Shown here in pieces: positions 8,740 through 17,345 of a stretch of 40,795 nt of DNA (position 1 is the first letter of the stretch; each line of letters opens with the position of its first letter). The stretch is from Nocardia sp. (GTDB taxonomy: Bacteria; Actinomycetota; Actinomycetes; Mycobacteriales; Mycobacteriaceae): NCBI GenBank assembly GCA_014360565.1, contig JACIXH010000019.1, positions 1 through 40,795 of the forward strand, given 5' to 3'. A program made the position numbers and the translations under genes. The notes beneath the pieces are model-generated. The model was not told where the DNA came from. It did not search any database and was given only the letters and a program-made list of their open reading frames with translations.

Positions 8740-9075
8740 CTAGCGCTCCTCGAATCCCGTCATGTCGCCCCGCGCGGGCTCCCAGCTTTCCACAACAAGG
8801 TCCACCCGCCCGGGCGCGCGCCCGGACAGACCGTGTGTCGCGTGCCCGATGGCTTGCGAACTATCGAGCGCTTCGCCGGACCGTAGCAGTTCCAGCAATT
8901 TCTCGCCCGCCGTTCGTGGCCCTTCGGCGACAACGTGGACGCGACCGTCGCTGTGATTGCGCGCATAGCCGACGAGGCCCAGTTCCAGTGCGCGCGAGCG
9001 CGTCCACCACCGGAAGCCCACGCCCTGCACGTACCCGTGCACCCAGGCGCTCAGTCGTACCGGCTCCGCGCTCAT
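8740..9075 (-). CDS. acyP: Acylphosphatase
   Basis: A 111-residue protein containing both acylphosphatase signatures: VHGYVQGVGFR near the N-terminus, with the phosphate-binding loop and catalytic arginine, and GYARNHSDGRVHVVAEG, with the catalytic asparagine. The enzyme hydrolyses the acyl-phosphate bond of small molecules such as acetyl phosphate; its cellular role is not settled. It is about 15-20 residues longer than the typical 90-95, owing to a C-terminal extension (ESWEPARGDMTGFEER). The ATG at 9075 overlaps the osmC stop in an ATGA, so the two are translationally coupled. The pair occupies the same relative place as Rv2923c-Rv2922A upstream of smc in M. tuberculosis, but here four genes intervene before smc. 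Confidence 0.9.
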   Translation of the reverse strand: MSAEPVRLSAWVHGYVQGVGFRWWTRSRALELGLVGYARNHSDGRVHVVAEGPRTAGEKLLELLRSGEALDSSQAIGHATHGLSGRAPGRVDLVVESWEPARGDMTGFEER

Positions 9076-9515
9076 GCGTCGATGTCGAAGGTCAACGTCA
9101 CCTTCGTGCCCGCTTTGAGCGTGCGACCCACGGTGCACACCTTGTCGACGGCACGCTGCACGGTGACGAGTAGTCGTTCGCGGGCTTGCTCGTCCAGTTC
9201 GGACAGATCCAGTTCGAGGACCTCGTCGAGCTGCGGGTAGAGCTCGTTCTCGCGGTCGGCATCACCGGAGACGCGGATGGTGGCGTCGAACTCGTCGCCG
9301 AGTCGACGCGACAACGGCAGGTCCGAGCTGAGCCCCGTGCAGGCGGCGAGCGCGATCTTGAGCAACTCGCCGGGGGTGAAAGCGCCGGGTACGCCCTGGG
9401 AGGCGATCAACACCTCGGCGCCACGGTTGCTGCGCCCGGTGTAGGCACGGGTTCCGGTGCGCTCGACCCACAGTTCGGTGGGGGCGTTGGTCACGGGTGC
9501 GGTCTGCTCAGCCAT
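9072..9515 (-). CDS. OsmC/Ohr family peroxide reductase
   Basis: A 147-residue protein of the OsmC family. It has the FTPGELLKIALAACTG block with the first redox cysteine (C59) and VDKVCTVGRTLK with the second (C126). This pair reduces organic hydroperoxides in characterised members, usually with lipoyl or thiol cofactors. An N-terminal beta region (GRSNRGAEVLIAS) precedes them, and the order and length match the family. The start is the ATG at 9515 (MAEQTAPV). The gene is separated from kdpE by 95 nt and overlaps acyP by 4 nt. It is the orthologue by position of mycobacterial Rv2923c. Exact substrate class (OsmC versus Ohr) is not resolved here. Confidence 0.9.
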   Translation of the reverse strand: MAEQTAPVTNAPTELWVERTGTRAYTGRSNRGAEVLIASQGVPGAFTPGELLKIALAACTGLSSDLPLSRRLGDEFDATIRVSGDADRENELYPQLDEVLELDLSELDEQARERLLVTVQRAVDKVCTVGRTLKAGTKVTLTFDIDA

Positions 9516-9610
9516 ATGTTGATCCTGGCATGCCCGTCTCCGCGCGGCTCATGCCGTCCGGTCACTGCCGCGAAAGTCGGCGTCCGGCCCGCGCGGTCGG
9601 TGGTCGACGC

Positions 9611-10420
9611 TCATTCCTGGAAGCGGTACCCCATCCCGGCCTCGGTCAGCAGGTGACGCGGGTCGGCCGGGTCGTCTTCGAGTTTGCGCCGCAACTGCGC
9701 GAGATAGACGCGCAGGTAGTGGGTCTCGGTCGCATAGGCGGGACCCCACACCTCGCGCAGTAGTTCCTTGCGCCCCACCAGTTTTCCCCGGTTCCGTACC
9801 AGCATCTCGAGCATGCCCCATTCCGTCGGGGTCAGATGCACCGGCGCACCCTTCTTGGTGACCTGCTTGGCGACGAGGTCGACGGTGAACGAGTCGGTGA
9901 CCACGATCGGGTCGACAGCGTCGGTCGCACTGGCCCCGCGCCGCACCGCCGCGCGCAGGCGCGCGAGCAACTCGTCCATTCCGAACGGCTTGGTGACGTA
10001 GTCGTCGGCGCCCGCGTCGAGCGCCTCGACCTTGTCGGCCGAATCGGTGCGCGCCGACAGCACGATCACCGGCGCCGAGGTCCACCCGCGCAGCCCGGCC
10101 AGCACCTCGATCCCGTCCATATCCGGTAGACCAAGATCCAGAATGACGACGTCGGGATGCTTGTCCGCAGCAGCGCGCAACGCGGCGGCGCCAGTACCCG
10201 CGGTGATCACCTCGTACCCCCGCACGGACAGATTGATCCGCAGCGCACGCAGGATCTGGGGCTCGTCATCGACCACCAGCACCTTGGCTCCCCCGCCTGC
10301 CCGCGTCTGTCCCTCGCCTTCGCCCACCGTCGAGCCGGACTCCCGCGCGCCGTTATGCGACGTCGGCCGCCGGCTGTCGAGCGGGTCGACCGGTTGGCTC
10401 GTTCCCGATGGGTTACCCAT
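9611..10420 (-). CDS. kdpE: KdpE, response regulator for potassium transport
   Basis: A 269-residue OmpR/PhoB-type regulator. A hydrophilic extension of about 45 residues precedes the receiver domain, which has the acidic pair D51-D52, phospho-acceptor D95 in VVILDLGLPDMDG, S122 in LSARTD and K144 in YVTKPFG. The C-terminal winged helix includes LTPTEWGMLEMLV and HYLRVYLAQLRRKLE. KdpE is phosphorylated by KdpD and turns on kdpFABC under potassium limitation. The ATG at 10420 has GAGGAAAG just upstream, overlapping the end of kdpD, so both are made from one message. The long N-terminal extension is unusual: the receiver would normally start within a few residues, and an internal start cannot be excluded. 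Confidence 0.95.
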   Translation of the reverse strand: MGNPSGTSQPVDPLDSRRPTSHNGARESGSTVGEGEGQTRAGGGAKVLVVDDEPQILRALRINLSVRGYEVITAGTGAAALRAAADKHPDVVILDLGLPDMDGIEVLAGLRGWTSAPVIVLSARTDSADKVEALDAGADDYVTKPFGMDELLARLRAAVRRGASATDAVDPIVVTDSFTVDLVAKQVTKKGAPVHLTPTEWGMLEMLVRNRGKLVGRKELLREVWGPAYATETHYLRVYLAQLRRKLEDDPADPRHLLTEAGMGYRFQE

Positions 10421-10424
10421 GTGC

Positions 10425-12947
10425 TCACTTTCCTCGGGAGTCGGCTGGTGCTGTCGGCGCGGGTGTGCCCGACGGTAGGTCGACGAGCACGGTCAAGTCG
10501 CCGCCAGGGGTCGGCTCGGCGCGCACGGCGCCGCCCATCGCCTCGACGAAACCGCGGACCACCGACAGGCCGAGGCCGACGCCGGTGGTGTTGTCGCGGT
10601 CGCCGAGGCGCTGGAAGGGTTCGAACAGTTGCTCCTCGCTGCCCGAGGGGACGCCCGTGCCGGCGTCGACGACCGCGATCGATACTCGGTCGCCGTCGTG
10701 TTCGGCGGTCACTCGCACGGGCGATTCGCGACCGGAGTGCCGCAGGGCGTTGTCGATCAGGTTGGCCAGCACGCGTTCGAGCAGGCCGAGGTCGGCGAGC
10801 ACGGACACCTCACCGACCTCGACCCGCACCCGGTCCATTGCCGCCCGGCGCAGGCCACGGGTGCCCATCCCGACGCTCACCAGCGCGCGATGCACGGCCT
10901 CGTCCATGTACACCTGCCGCAGCTGCGGCGTGACGACCCCGACGGCCAGGCGGGTGGAGTCGAGGAGATTGCCCACCAGCGCGGTCAACTGGTCGACCGA
11001 CTCCTCGATCGCTTCCAGCAGCTCGGCGGTGTCCTGCGCCGAGAACTCGATGTCATCGCTGCGCAAACTCGACACGGCCGCTTTCGCGCCTGCCAGGGGC
11101 GTGCGCAGATCGTGGCTGACCGCCGAGAGCAGCGCGCGCCGCAGCCGGTCGGCTTCGAGTAGCGCCGCCGCCGCGCCCGCTTCCTCGGCCAAGCGCGCTT
11201 GGCGCACCAGCCCGACGGCCTGATTGGCGACCGCGTTGAGCACCGGCCGGTCGATGGAGTCGATCGACCGGCCGGCCAGCAGCAAGTGGCTGCGCGCGTC
11301 ACCAGCTTCGATGACTGTCGTGGCATCGGCGAGCCCGGTCGGCGGCTCGGGTCCGACCGCCGCGACGATCTGATCACCGCACCGGACACTCACCGCGCGC
11401 TGCCCGTAGGTTTCGCGCACCTGCTCGAGCAGATCGGGCAGGTCGGCGCCGTGCAGCACGGACCCGGCGAACATCGTCAACAGCTCTGCTTCCCGTGATG
11501 CCTTGCGCGCCTGCGAGGTTCGCTTCGCCGCGACATCGACCAGCGCCGCGACGGCCACCGCGACGATGAGCAGCACCACCACGGTGACGAAGTTGTCCGG
11601 CTCGGCGATGGTGAAGCTGTAGCGCGGTGAAGCGAAGAACCAGTTCAGCAGCAGTCCCGACAGCAGCGCCGAGGCCGCGGCGGGCAGCACACCACCGAAC
11701 AGCGCGACCGCGACGACGCCGACGAAGAACACCGCGCTCAGCCCGCCCAGTTCCAGCCACCCGTCGAGGAAGACCCCGCAGACCACACTCACCAGCACCG
11801 GCACGACCACCGCCGCCAGCCACGCGGTCACCGGCCGCCGCGGCCGCAGCCAATGCCTGCGCACCCCGCGGTTGGCCTGCTCGTGGGTCACCATGTGCAC
11901 GTCGATCTTGCCCGAGCGCTGCACCACAGTGGCGCCGATGCCCTCGTCGAGTATCCGCGCCCAGCGCGAACGCCGCGAGGTACCGAGCACCAGCTGGGTG
12001 GCATTGACCTCGCGCGCGAAATCGAGCAGGGCGGTGGGCACGTCGTCGCCGGTCACGGTGTGCAGCGAGGCGTCGAGACCGGCCGCCAGCTCGCGCAGCT
12101 TGGTCATTCGCTCGGTCGACACCCCGACCAGCCCGTCACCGCGCACCACGTGCAACACAACCAGATCCGCACTGGACTTCGACGCGATCCGCCCGGCCCG
12201 GCGCACCACCGTCTCCGACTCGGGCCCTCCGGTCACCGCGACGACGACGCGTTCGCGCGCCTCCCACAGCTCGGTGATCTTGTGGTCGGCCCGGTACCGG
12301 GCCAGCGCCGCGTCGACCTGGTCGGCCAGCCACAGCAGCGCGAGTTCGCGCAGCGCGGTGAGATTGCCTGGGCGGAAGTAGTTGCGCAGTGCCGCGTCGA
12401 CCTTGTCGGCGGCGTAGACATTGCCGTGGGAGAGCCTGCGCCGCAGCGCTTCCGGGGTCAGATCGACCAGCTCCACCTGGTCGGCGCCGCGCACCACCGC
12501 GTCGGGCACGGTTTCGCGCTGCTCGACGCCGGTGATCTGCTGGACCACGTCGTTGAGACTCTCGAGATGCTGCACGTTCACCGTGGAGATGACGTCGATA
12601 CCCGCGTCCAGGAGTTGGGCCACGTCCTGCCAGCGCTTCTCGTGCCCGCTGCCCGGCGCGTTCGTGTGCGCCAGTTCGTCGACCAGTACCACCGCGGGGT
12701 GGCGCGCGAGCACCGCGTCGACATCGAGTTCGGGTAGCTCGGTCCCCCGATAGGCGACCATCTTCGGCGCGATCCGCTCGATCCCGTCCAGCAGTTCGGC
12801 GGTCTTGGCACGATCGTGCGTCTCCACGACGGCCGCGACCACATCGCGGCCGCGTTCGAGCCGCCGATGCGCTTCGCCGAGCATGGCGTAGGTCTTGCCG
12901 ACGCCCGGCGCCGCACCGAGGTAGATGCGCAGCTGTCCGCGTTTCAC
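10425..12947 (-). CDS. kdpD: KdpD, potassium/turgor sensor histidine kinase
   Basis: An 840-residue KdpD. The order is: N-terminal KdpD nucleotide-binding domain with Walker A GAAPGVGKT (11-19) and VLVDELAHTNAPG; a universal-stress-protein-like domain (VVVAVTGGPESE, LVVLHVVRGD); four clustered membrane helices of the DUF4118 type (VVVPVLVSVVCGVFL to VVVLLIVAVAVAALVDV); a GAF-like region; HisKA with the phosphorylated histidine in SAVSHDLRTPLAG near residue 611; and an ATPase domain (NLIDNALRHS, VDAGTGVP, GVGLGLSVVRGF). It senses low potassium or turgor and controls KdpE. The frame is open upstream, but the GTG at 12947 gives KRGQLRIYLGAAPG, the normal N-terminus. That GTG overlaps the stop of a small membrane ORF as GTGA. 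Confidence 0.95.
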   Translation of the reverse strand: MKRGQLRIYLGAAPGVGKTYAMLGEAHRRLERGRDVVAAVVETHDRAKTAELLDGIERIAPKMVAYRGTELPELDVDAVLARHPAVVLVDELAHTNAPGSGHEKRWQDVAQLLDAGIDVISTVNVQHLESLNDVVQQITGVEQRETVPDAVVRGADQVELVDLTPEALRRRLSHGNVYAADKVDAALRNYFRPGNLTALRELALLWLADQVDAALARYRADHKITELWEARERVVVAVTGGPESETVVRRAGRIASKSSADLVVLHVVRGDGLVGVSTERMTKLRELAAGLDASLHTVTGDDVPTALLDFAREVNATQLVLGTSRRSRWARILDEGIGATVVQRSGKIDVHMVTHEQANRGVRRHWLRPRRPVTAWLAAVVVPVLVSVVCGVFLDGWLELGGLSAVFFVGVVAVALFGGVLPAAASALLSGLLLNWFFASPRYSFTIAEPDNFVTVVVLLIVAVAVAALVDVAAKRTSQARKASREAELLTMFAGSVLHGADLPDLLEQVRETYGQRAVSVRCGDQIVAAVGPEPPTGLADATTVIEAGDARSHLLLAGRSIDSIDRPVLNAVANQAVGLVRQARLAEEAGAAAALLEADRLRRALLSAVSHDLRTPLAGAKAAVSSLRSDDIEFSAQDTAELLEAIEESVDQLTALVGNLLDSTRLAVGVVTPQLRQVYMDEAVHRALVSVGMGTRGLRRAAMDRVRVEVGEVSVLADLGLLERVLANLIDNALRHSGRESPVRVTAEHDGDRVSIAVVDAGTGVPSGSEEQLFEPFQRLGDRDNTTGVGLGLSVVRGFVEAMGGAVRAEPTPGGDLTVLVDLPSGTPAPTAPADSRGK

Positions 12948-13162
12948 CGGTCCATCATCGCGTGTTGTCGCGCCGGATTCGGCGGGCGCACCGCCAACAC
13001 ACCGACGGCAGGCGCCGGCGAGGTATTCAGCCGATCGATCACCCGGATCAGCAGCAGCGATCCGGCGAAACCGACGATCACCGCCCATGGCACAACAGAC
13101 ACCGCGATCTCACTTTCCGCGAACTCGAGACCGGCGGCGCCCTTCGCCTGCCGGTGCACCAC
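12944..13162 (-). CDS. Small single-pass membrane protein coupled to kdpD
   Basis: A 72-residue ORF that I do not recognise. It has a hydrophilic start, one membrane segment at about residues 20-42 (VSVVPWAVIVGFAGSLLLI), then RVIDRL and a proline/arginine-rich tail. Three things suggest it is real: codon third positions are mostly G or C, as in neighbouring genes; a membrane helix next to a positive RVIDR flank is unlikely by chance; and its TGA overlaps the kdpD GTG as GTGA, the usual sign of coupling. The GTG at 13162 lacks a good ribosome binding site, and a GTG at 13102 is an alternative start just before the helix. It would head the leftward kdpDE operon. A role in tuning KdpD or the pump is only a guess. 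Confidence 0.55.
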   Translation of the reverse strand: MVHRQAKGAAGLEFAESEIAVSVVPWAVIVGFAGSLLLIRVIDRLNTSPAPAVGVLAVRPPNPARQHAMMDR

Positions 13163-13206
13163 TGTCTACCGCGCGAGATTCGCCTGATCCCGATCTTTAC
13201 GGACTC

Positions 13207-13235
13207 TTGACGGCTATCGAGCCGGACTTGACGGC
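13207..13235. repeat. TTGACGGC direct repeat in the kdp control region
   Basis: TTGACGGC occurs at 13207-13214 and again at 13228-13235, each preceded by GGACT with a one- or two-base difference. The copies are 21 bp apart, two turns of the helix, so they face the same side of the DNA. They lie in the 211-bp stretch between the divergent kdpDE and kdpFABC arms. TTGACG could also serve as a plus-strand -35 box, but no convincing -10 box stands at the right distance. Confidence 0.4.
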
Positions 13236-13285
13236 ATCGGCACGTCCGCGCGTCAACATTGCGCAAAGGCGGCGCCGTTCGGCGC

Positions 13286-13301
13286 TAAGGAGTCGTAAGG
13301 A
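13286..13301. promoter_or_regulatory. TAAGGA tandem repeat, candidate KdpE site
   Basis: TAAGGA at 13286-13291 and at 13296-13301 form a direct repeat with a 10-bp period, about 75 bp upstream of the first small ORF of the kdpFABC arm. OmpR-family regulators such as KdpE bind head-to-tail half-sites spaced by one helical turn, so this is a reasonable binding site. The assignment is inferred from spacing and position only. Confidence 0.4.
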
Positions 13302-13373
13302 AACCGCGCCGAGCCCGAAAACGGCGTTTCACTCACCTCGGCGCTTCACCTCGGAGCGTCGAGGAGGTTGGAA

Positions 13374-13457
13374 ATGTCTGTCGTGGTGTTCACGGTGCTC
13401 ACCGTGGCGATCTTCGCGCTGCTCGGAGTGATCCAGCGGGGGGTGGAGAAGCTGTGA
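13374..13457 (+). CDS. 27-residue membrane peptide upstream of kdpF
   Basis: A 27-codon ORF beginning at an ATG with a strong ribosome binding site, GAGGAGG, at 13361-13367. The peptide starts MSVVVFTVLTVAIFALLGV, a single hydrophobic helix, and ends in the charged tail QRGVEKL. Its TGA overlaps the kdpF GTG as GTGA, so it is coupled to kdpF and is the first gene of the kdpFABC message. I recall similar short ORFs with an R/K-G-x-E-K-L ending before kdpF in other actinobacteria, but cannot verify that here. It is not KdpF, which follows separately. It could be an additional small subunit of the pump or simply a leader that sets translation of kdpF. Confidence 0.7.
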   Translation: MSVVVFTVLTVAIFALLGVIQRGVEKL

Positions 13458-13540
13458 TCGCGAACCTCGCCGGCCTCGCCCTGGCCGTTCTCGTCGCCGT
13501 GTACATGGTCGCGGCCCTGCTCTTTCCCGAGAGGTTCTAG
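13454..13540 (+). CDS. kdpF: KdpF, small subunit of the Kdp potassium pump
   Basis: A 28-residue peptide: one membrane helix (LAGLALAVLVAVYMVAALL) followed by the FPERF ending that marks KdpF. It stabilises the KdpFABC complex in the membrane. The start is GTG at 13454, overlapping the stop of the preceding micro-ORF. The TAG at 13538-13540 is followed immediately by the kdpA GTG, and the GAGAGG inside the last codons serves as the kdpA ribosome binding site. Confidence 0.92.
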   Translation: MIANLAGLALAVLVAVYMVAALLFPERF

Positions 13541-15211
13541 GTGAGCACAACAACAGCGGGGATCGCCTTCGTGGCGGCCCTGGTCATCACGCTGGCCCTG
13601 GTGCACGTACCGCTCGGTGACTACATGTTCCGGGTGTACAACGCCGACAAGCACTCTCGCGTCGAGCGGCTGATCTACCGCGCCATCGGCGCGAAGCCAC
13701 AGGTCGAGCAGACCTGGCCGATCTACGCCCGCAGCGTGCTGGCGTTCTCGGCGGTCGGCATCCTGTTTCTGTTCTTCTTCCAGCTGGTGCAGGGGGCGCT
13801 GCCGCTGCATCTGACCGATCCGGGCACCGAGATGACCCCGGCGCTGGCGTGGAACACCGCGGTCAGTTTCGTCACCAACACCAACTGGCAGAACTACTCC
13901 GGCGAGTCGACCCAGGGCCATCTCGTGCAGATGGCCGGCCTGGCGGTGCAGAACTTCGTCTCCGCGGCGGTCGGCATGTCGGTGGCGGTGGCGCTGGTCC
14001 GCGGCTTCGCCCGCCGCCACACCGGCGAGCTGGGCAACTTCTGGGTCGACCTGGTACGCACCGTCGTGCGCATCCTGCTGCCGATCGCCTTCGTTTTCGC
14101 GATCGTGCTCGTCGCGGGTGGCCTCATCCAGAACTTCCATCTGCACGATCAGATCGCGCAGACCGTCGGCGGGGCCCAGCAAACACTGACCGGTGGCCCG
14201 GTGGCGAGCCAGGAGGTGATCAAGGAACTGGGCACCAACGGCGGCGGCTTCTACGGCGCCAACTCCGCGCATCCGTACGAGAACGCCACCACCTGGACGA
14301 ACTTCGTGGAGATCTTCCTGCTCCTGGTGATCTCGTTCTCGCTGCCACGCACGTTCGGCCGGATGGTCGGCAGTACCAAGCAGGGTTACGCGATCGTCGC
14401 GGTGATGACCACGATCGCCCTGACCAGCATCGCGCTCATCAATCTGTTCCAGCTCCAGCACCACGGCACGGTGCCGACCGCGATCGGCGCGTCGATGGAA
14501 GGGGTGGAAACCCGTTTCGGCGTGGCGAATTCGGCCACCTTCGCCGGGGCCACCACGCTCACCTCGACCGGTGCGGTGAACTCGTTCCACGATTCCTACA
14601 CCAGCCTCGGCGGCATGATGACGATGTTCAACATGCAGCTGGGCGAGGTGGCGCCCGGCGGTGTCGGTTCCGGTCTCTACGGCATGCTGATCCTCGCGGT
14701 GATCACGGTGTTCGTGGCCGGCCTGATGGTCGGTCGCACCCCCGAATATCTCGGCAAGAAGATCACCCCGCGCGAGATCAAGCTGGCCGCCGCCTATTTC
14801 CTGGTGAGTCCGCTGATCGTGCTGATCGGTACGTCCGTCGCGATGGCACTGCCCGGCGAACGGGCGAGCATGCTCAATACCGGCCCGCACGGGCTCTCGG
14901 AAGTGTTGTACGCCTTCACCTCCGCGGCCAACAACAACGGCTCCGCCTTCGCCGGACTCGCCGCCAACACCGAGTGGTTCAACACCGCGCTCGGCCTGGC
15001 GATGGTGTTCGGGCGGTTCCTGCCGATCATCGTCGTGCTCGCTCTGGCCGGATCACTGGCCGAACAGGGCGCCACTCCCGCATCGATCGGCACGCTGCCG
15101 ACGCACCGGCCGCAGTTCGTCGGCATGGTCGTCGGCGTGACGGTGATCCTGGTCGCGCTCACCTTCCTGCCCGCTCTCGCGCTCGGGCCGCTCGCCGAAG
15201 GAATCCACTGA
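13541..15211 (+). CDS. kdpA: KdpA, potassium-binding channel subunit
   Basis: A 556-residue membrane protein of the superfamily of K+ transporters. The four pore-loop regions are present: [10 protein letters not shown] (about residue 112), [16 protein letters not shown] (about 231), VETRFG (about 322) and [11 protein letters not shown] (about 463). Each carries the glycine of the K+ selectivity filter. Around ten hydrophobic helices surround them. KdpA takes up potassium from outside and hands it to KdpB through an inter-subunit tunnel. The GTG start directly follows the kdpF stop, and the gene ends 1 nt before kdpB. Length agrees with other KdpA proteins (about 555-560). Nothing appears broken. 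Confidence 0.97.
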   Translation: MSTTTAGIAFVAALVITLALVHVPLGDYMFRVYNADKHSRVERLIYRAIGAKPQVEQTWPIYARSVLAFSAVGILFLFFFQLVQGALPLHLTDPGTEMTPALAWNTAVSFVTNTNWQNYSGESTQGHLVQMAGLAVQNFVSAAVGMSVAVALVRGFARRHTGELGNFWVDLVRTVVRILLPIAFVFAIVLVAGGLIQNFHLHDQIAQTVGGAQQTLTGGPVASQEVIKELGTNGGGFYGANSAHPYENATTWTNFVEIFLLLVISFSLPRTFGRMVGSTKQGYAIVAVMTTIALTSIALINLFQLQHHGTVPTAIGASMEGVETRFGVANSATFAGATTLTSTGAVNSFHDSYTSLGGMMTMFNMQLGEVAPGGVGSGLYGMLILAVITVFVAGLMVGRTPEYLGKKITPREIKLAAAYFLVSPLIVLIGTSVAMALPGERASMLNTGPHGLSEVLYAFTSAANNNGSAFAGLAANTEWFNTALGLAMVFGRFLPIIVVLALAGSLAEQGATPASIGTLPTHRPQFVGMVVGVTVILVALTFLPALALGPLAEGIH

Positions 15212-15212
15212 A

Positions 15213-17342
15213 ATGACAAGTTCCACCATCGAACCCGCAACACGCGCGCGAGACGCCCGCCGAGGCGTCCTCGACCCGAAGCTCCTGCTCACCTCGCTCC
15301 CCGACGCGGTCCGCAAGCTCGACCCACGCACCCTGTGGAAGAACCCCGTCATGCTGATCGTCGAAGTCGGCGCGGTCTGGTCGACGATCCTGGCGATCGG
15401 TGACCCCAGCTTGTTCGCCTGGGCGATCGTCATCTGGCTGTGGCTCACCGTCGTGTTCGCCAACCTGGCCGAGGCGGTCGCCGAGGGCCGCGGCAAGGCG
15501 CAGGCCGATGCACTGCGAAAAGCCAAGACCGACACCGTTGCTCGTCGTTTGACCGACTGGACCCCCGGCGGTCTGCTCGTCGAGGAACAGATCGCCGCGC
15601 CCGCACTGCGTCGCGGTGACGTCGTGGTCGTCGACGCGGGCCAGATCGTTCCCGGCGACGGGGATGTCGTCGACGGCATCGCCTCGGTGGACGAATCGGC
15701 CATCACCGGGGAATCTGCGCCGGTGATCCGCGAATCCGGGGGCGACCGTTGTGCGGTCACCGGCGGCACCACGGTGCTCTCGGACCGCATCATCGTCAAG
15801 ATCACCCAGACACCCGGCGCCGGCTTCATCGACAAGATGATCGCGCTGGTCGAGGGCGCGCGCAGGCAGAAGACGCCCAATGAGCTCGCGCTCAACATCC
15901 TGCTCGCCGCACTCACGATCATCTTCGTGTTCGCGGTGGCGACCCTGCAGCCACTGGCCATCTTCGCCAAGTCGAACAACCCCGGCATCGCGGACACGCC
16001 GGCGCTGGACGCGCACGGCATCACCGGCATCGTGCTGGTCTCCCTGCTGGTCTGCCTCATCCCCACCACGATCGGCGCGCTGCTCTCGGCCATCGGCATC
16101 GCGGGTATGGATCGTCTGGTGCAGCGCAATGTACTGGCCATGTCCGGTCGTGCGGTCGAAGCCGCCGGTGACGTGAACACCCTGCTGCTCGACAAGACCG
16201 GCACCATCACCCTCGGCAACCGTCAGGCGACCGAATTCATCCCTGTCCCAGGGATCCTCGACGACGAACTGGCCGACGCGGCGCAACTGTCGAGCCTGGC
16301 CGACGAAACACCGGAGGGCCGCTCGATCGTCGTGTTCGCCAAGCAGGTGTTCAACAAGCGCGAACGCAGCGCGGGCGAACTGCCCGGCGCCGGCTGGGTG
16401 GAATTCACCGCGCAGACGCGCATGTCCGGTGTCGACCTCACCGATGGGCACCAACTGCGCAAGGGTGCGGCCGCCGCGGTCACCGCATGGGTCCGCGCCG
16501 GAGGCGGTTCGATACCGCGCGAGGCGGCGGCGATCGTCGACGGCGTCTCCGCCTCGGGCGGCACCCCACTGATGGTCGGTGAACTCCGCGACGGCACACC
16601 ACGCCTGCTCGGCGTCATCCGGCTCGAGGACGTGGTGAAGCCCGGCATGCGGGAGCGCTTCGAGCAGATGCGCCGCATGGGTATCCGGACCGTGATGATC
16701 ACCGGTGACAATCCGTTGACCGCCAAGGCCATCGCCGACGAGGCGGGAGTGGACGACTTCCTCGCCGAAGCCACCCCCGAAGACAAACTCGCGCTGATCA
16801 AGTCCGAACAGGCGGGCGGGCGCCTGGTCGCGATGACCGGCGACGGCACCAACGACGCCCCGGCCCTGGCCCAAGCTGACGTGGGCGTCGCGATGAACAC
16901 CGGCACCTCGGCCGCCAAGGAGGCGGGCAACATGGTCGATCTGGACTCGGATCCGACCAAGTTGATCGAGATCGTGGAGATCGGCAAACAGTTGCTGATC
17001 ACTCGCGGCGCGCTCACCACGTTCTCCATCGCCAACGATATCGCCAAGTACTTCGCGATCATTCCCGCGCTGTTCGTGGCCCTGTTCCCCGGCCTGGACG
17101 CGCTGAACATCATGCGTCTGGCCAGCCCGCAATCGGCGATCCTGTCCGCGGTCGTCTTCAACGCGATCATCATCGTGGCGCTCATCCCGCTGGCCCTGCG
17201 CGGTGTGACCTACCGGGCGAGCAGCGCCTCGAAACTGTTGAGCCGCAACCTGACCATCTACGGCCTCGGCGGCATCATCGCACCGTTCGTCGGCATCAAG
17301 CTCATCGACCTGCTCGTCCAACTCCTCCCCGGGATGGCCTGA
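15213..17342 (+). CDS. kdpB: KdpB, P-type ATPase subunit of the potassium pump
   Basis: A 709-residue P-type ATPase of the KdpB class. It has the actuator motif ITGESAP (serine at 168, corresponding to the inhibitory phospho-serine known in E. coli KdpB), the membrane [10 protein letters not shown] segment (281-290), the phosphorylation motif [13 protein letters not shown] with D327, and the hinge motif [17 protein letters not shown]. It hydrolyses ATP and drives inward potassium transport. The ATG at 15213 has GAAGGAA upstream and lies 1 nt after the kdpA stop. The next gene, kdpC, starts 3 nt after its stop. All catalytic residues are in place, so the pump should be functional. Confidence 0.97.
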   Translation: MTSSTIEPATRARDARRGVLDPKLLLTSLPDAVRKLDPRTLWKNPVMLIVEVGAVWSTILAIGDPSLFAWAIVIWLWLTVVFANLAEAVAEGRGKAQADALRKAKTDTVARRLTDWTPGGLLVEEQIAAPALRRGDVVVVDAGQIVPGDGDVVDGIASVDESAITGESAPVIRESGGDRCAVTGGTTVLSDRIIVKITQTPGAGFIDKMIALVEGARRQKTPNELALNILLAALTIIFVFAVATLQPLAIFAKSNNPGIADTPALDAHGITGIVLVSLLVCLIPTTIGALLSAIGIAGMDRLVQRNVLAMSGRAVEAAGDVNTLLLDKTGTITLGNRQATEFIPVPGILDDELADAAQLSSLADETPEGRSIVVFAKQVFNKRERSAGELPGAGWVEFTAQTRMSGVDLTDGHQLRKGAAAAVTAWVRAGGGSIPREAAAIVDGVSASGGTPLMVGELRDGTPRLLGVIRLEDVVKPGMRERFEQMRRMGIRTVMITGDNPLTAKAIADEAGVDDFLAEATPEDKLALIKSEQAGGRLVAMTGDGTNDAPALAQADVGVAMNTGTSAAKEAGNMVDLDSDPTKLIEIVEIGKQLLITRGALTTFSIANDIAKYFAIIPALFVALFPGLDALNIMRLASPQSAILSAVVFNAIIIVALIPLALRGVTYRASSASKLLSRNLTIYGLGGIIAPFVGIKLIDLLVQLLPGMA

Positions 17343-17345
17343 ACA

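Noticed and set aside
6978..9173. A plus-strand open frame of about 730 codons across the ligase, membrane protein and acylphosphatase genes.
   Set aside because: It crosses several real minus-strand genes with recognisable motifs, and its translation changes character at each gene border.
13078..13431. Other open frames across the kdp control region (both strands).
   Set aside because: They lack start signals and coupling, and overlap the repeats and promoter region. Only the two GTGA-coupled ORFs have supporting signals.
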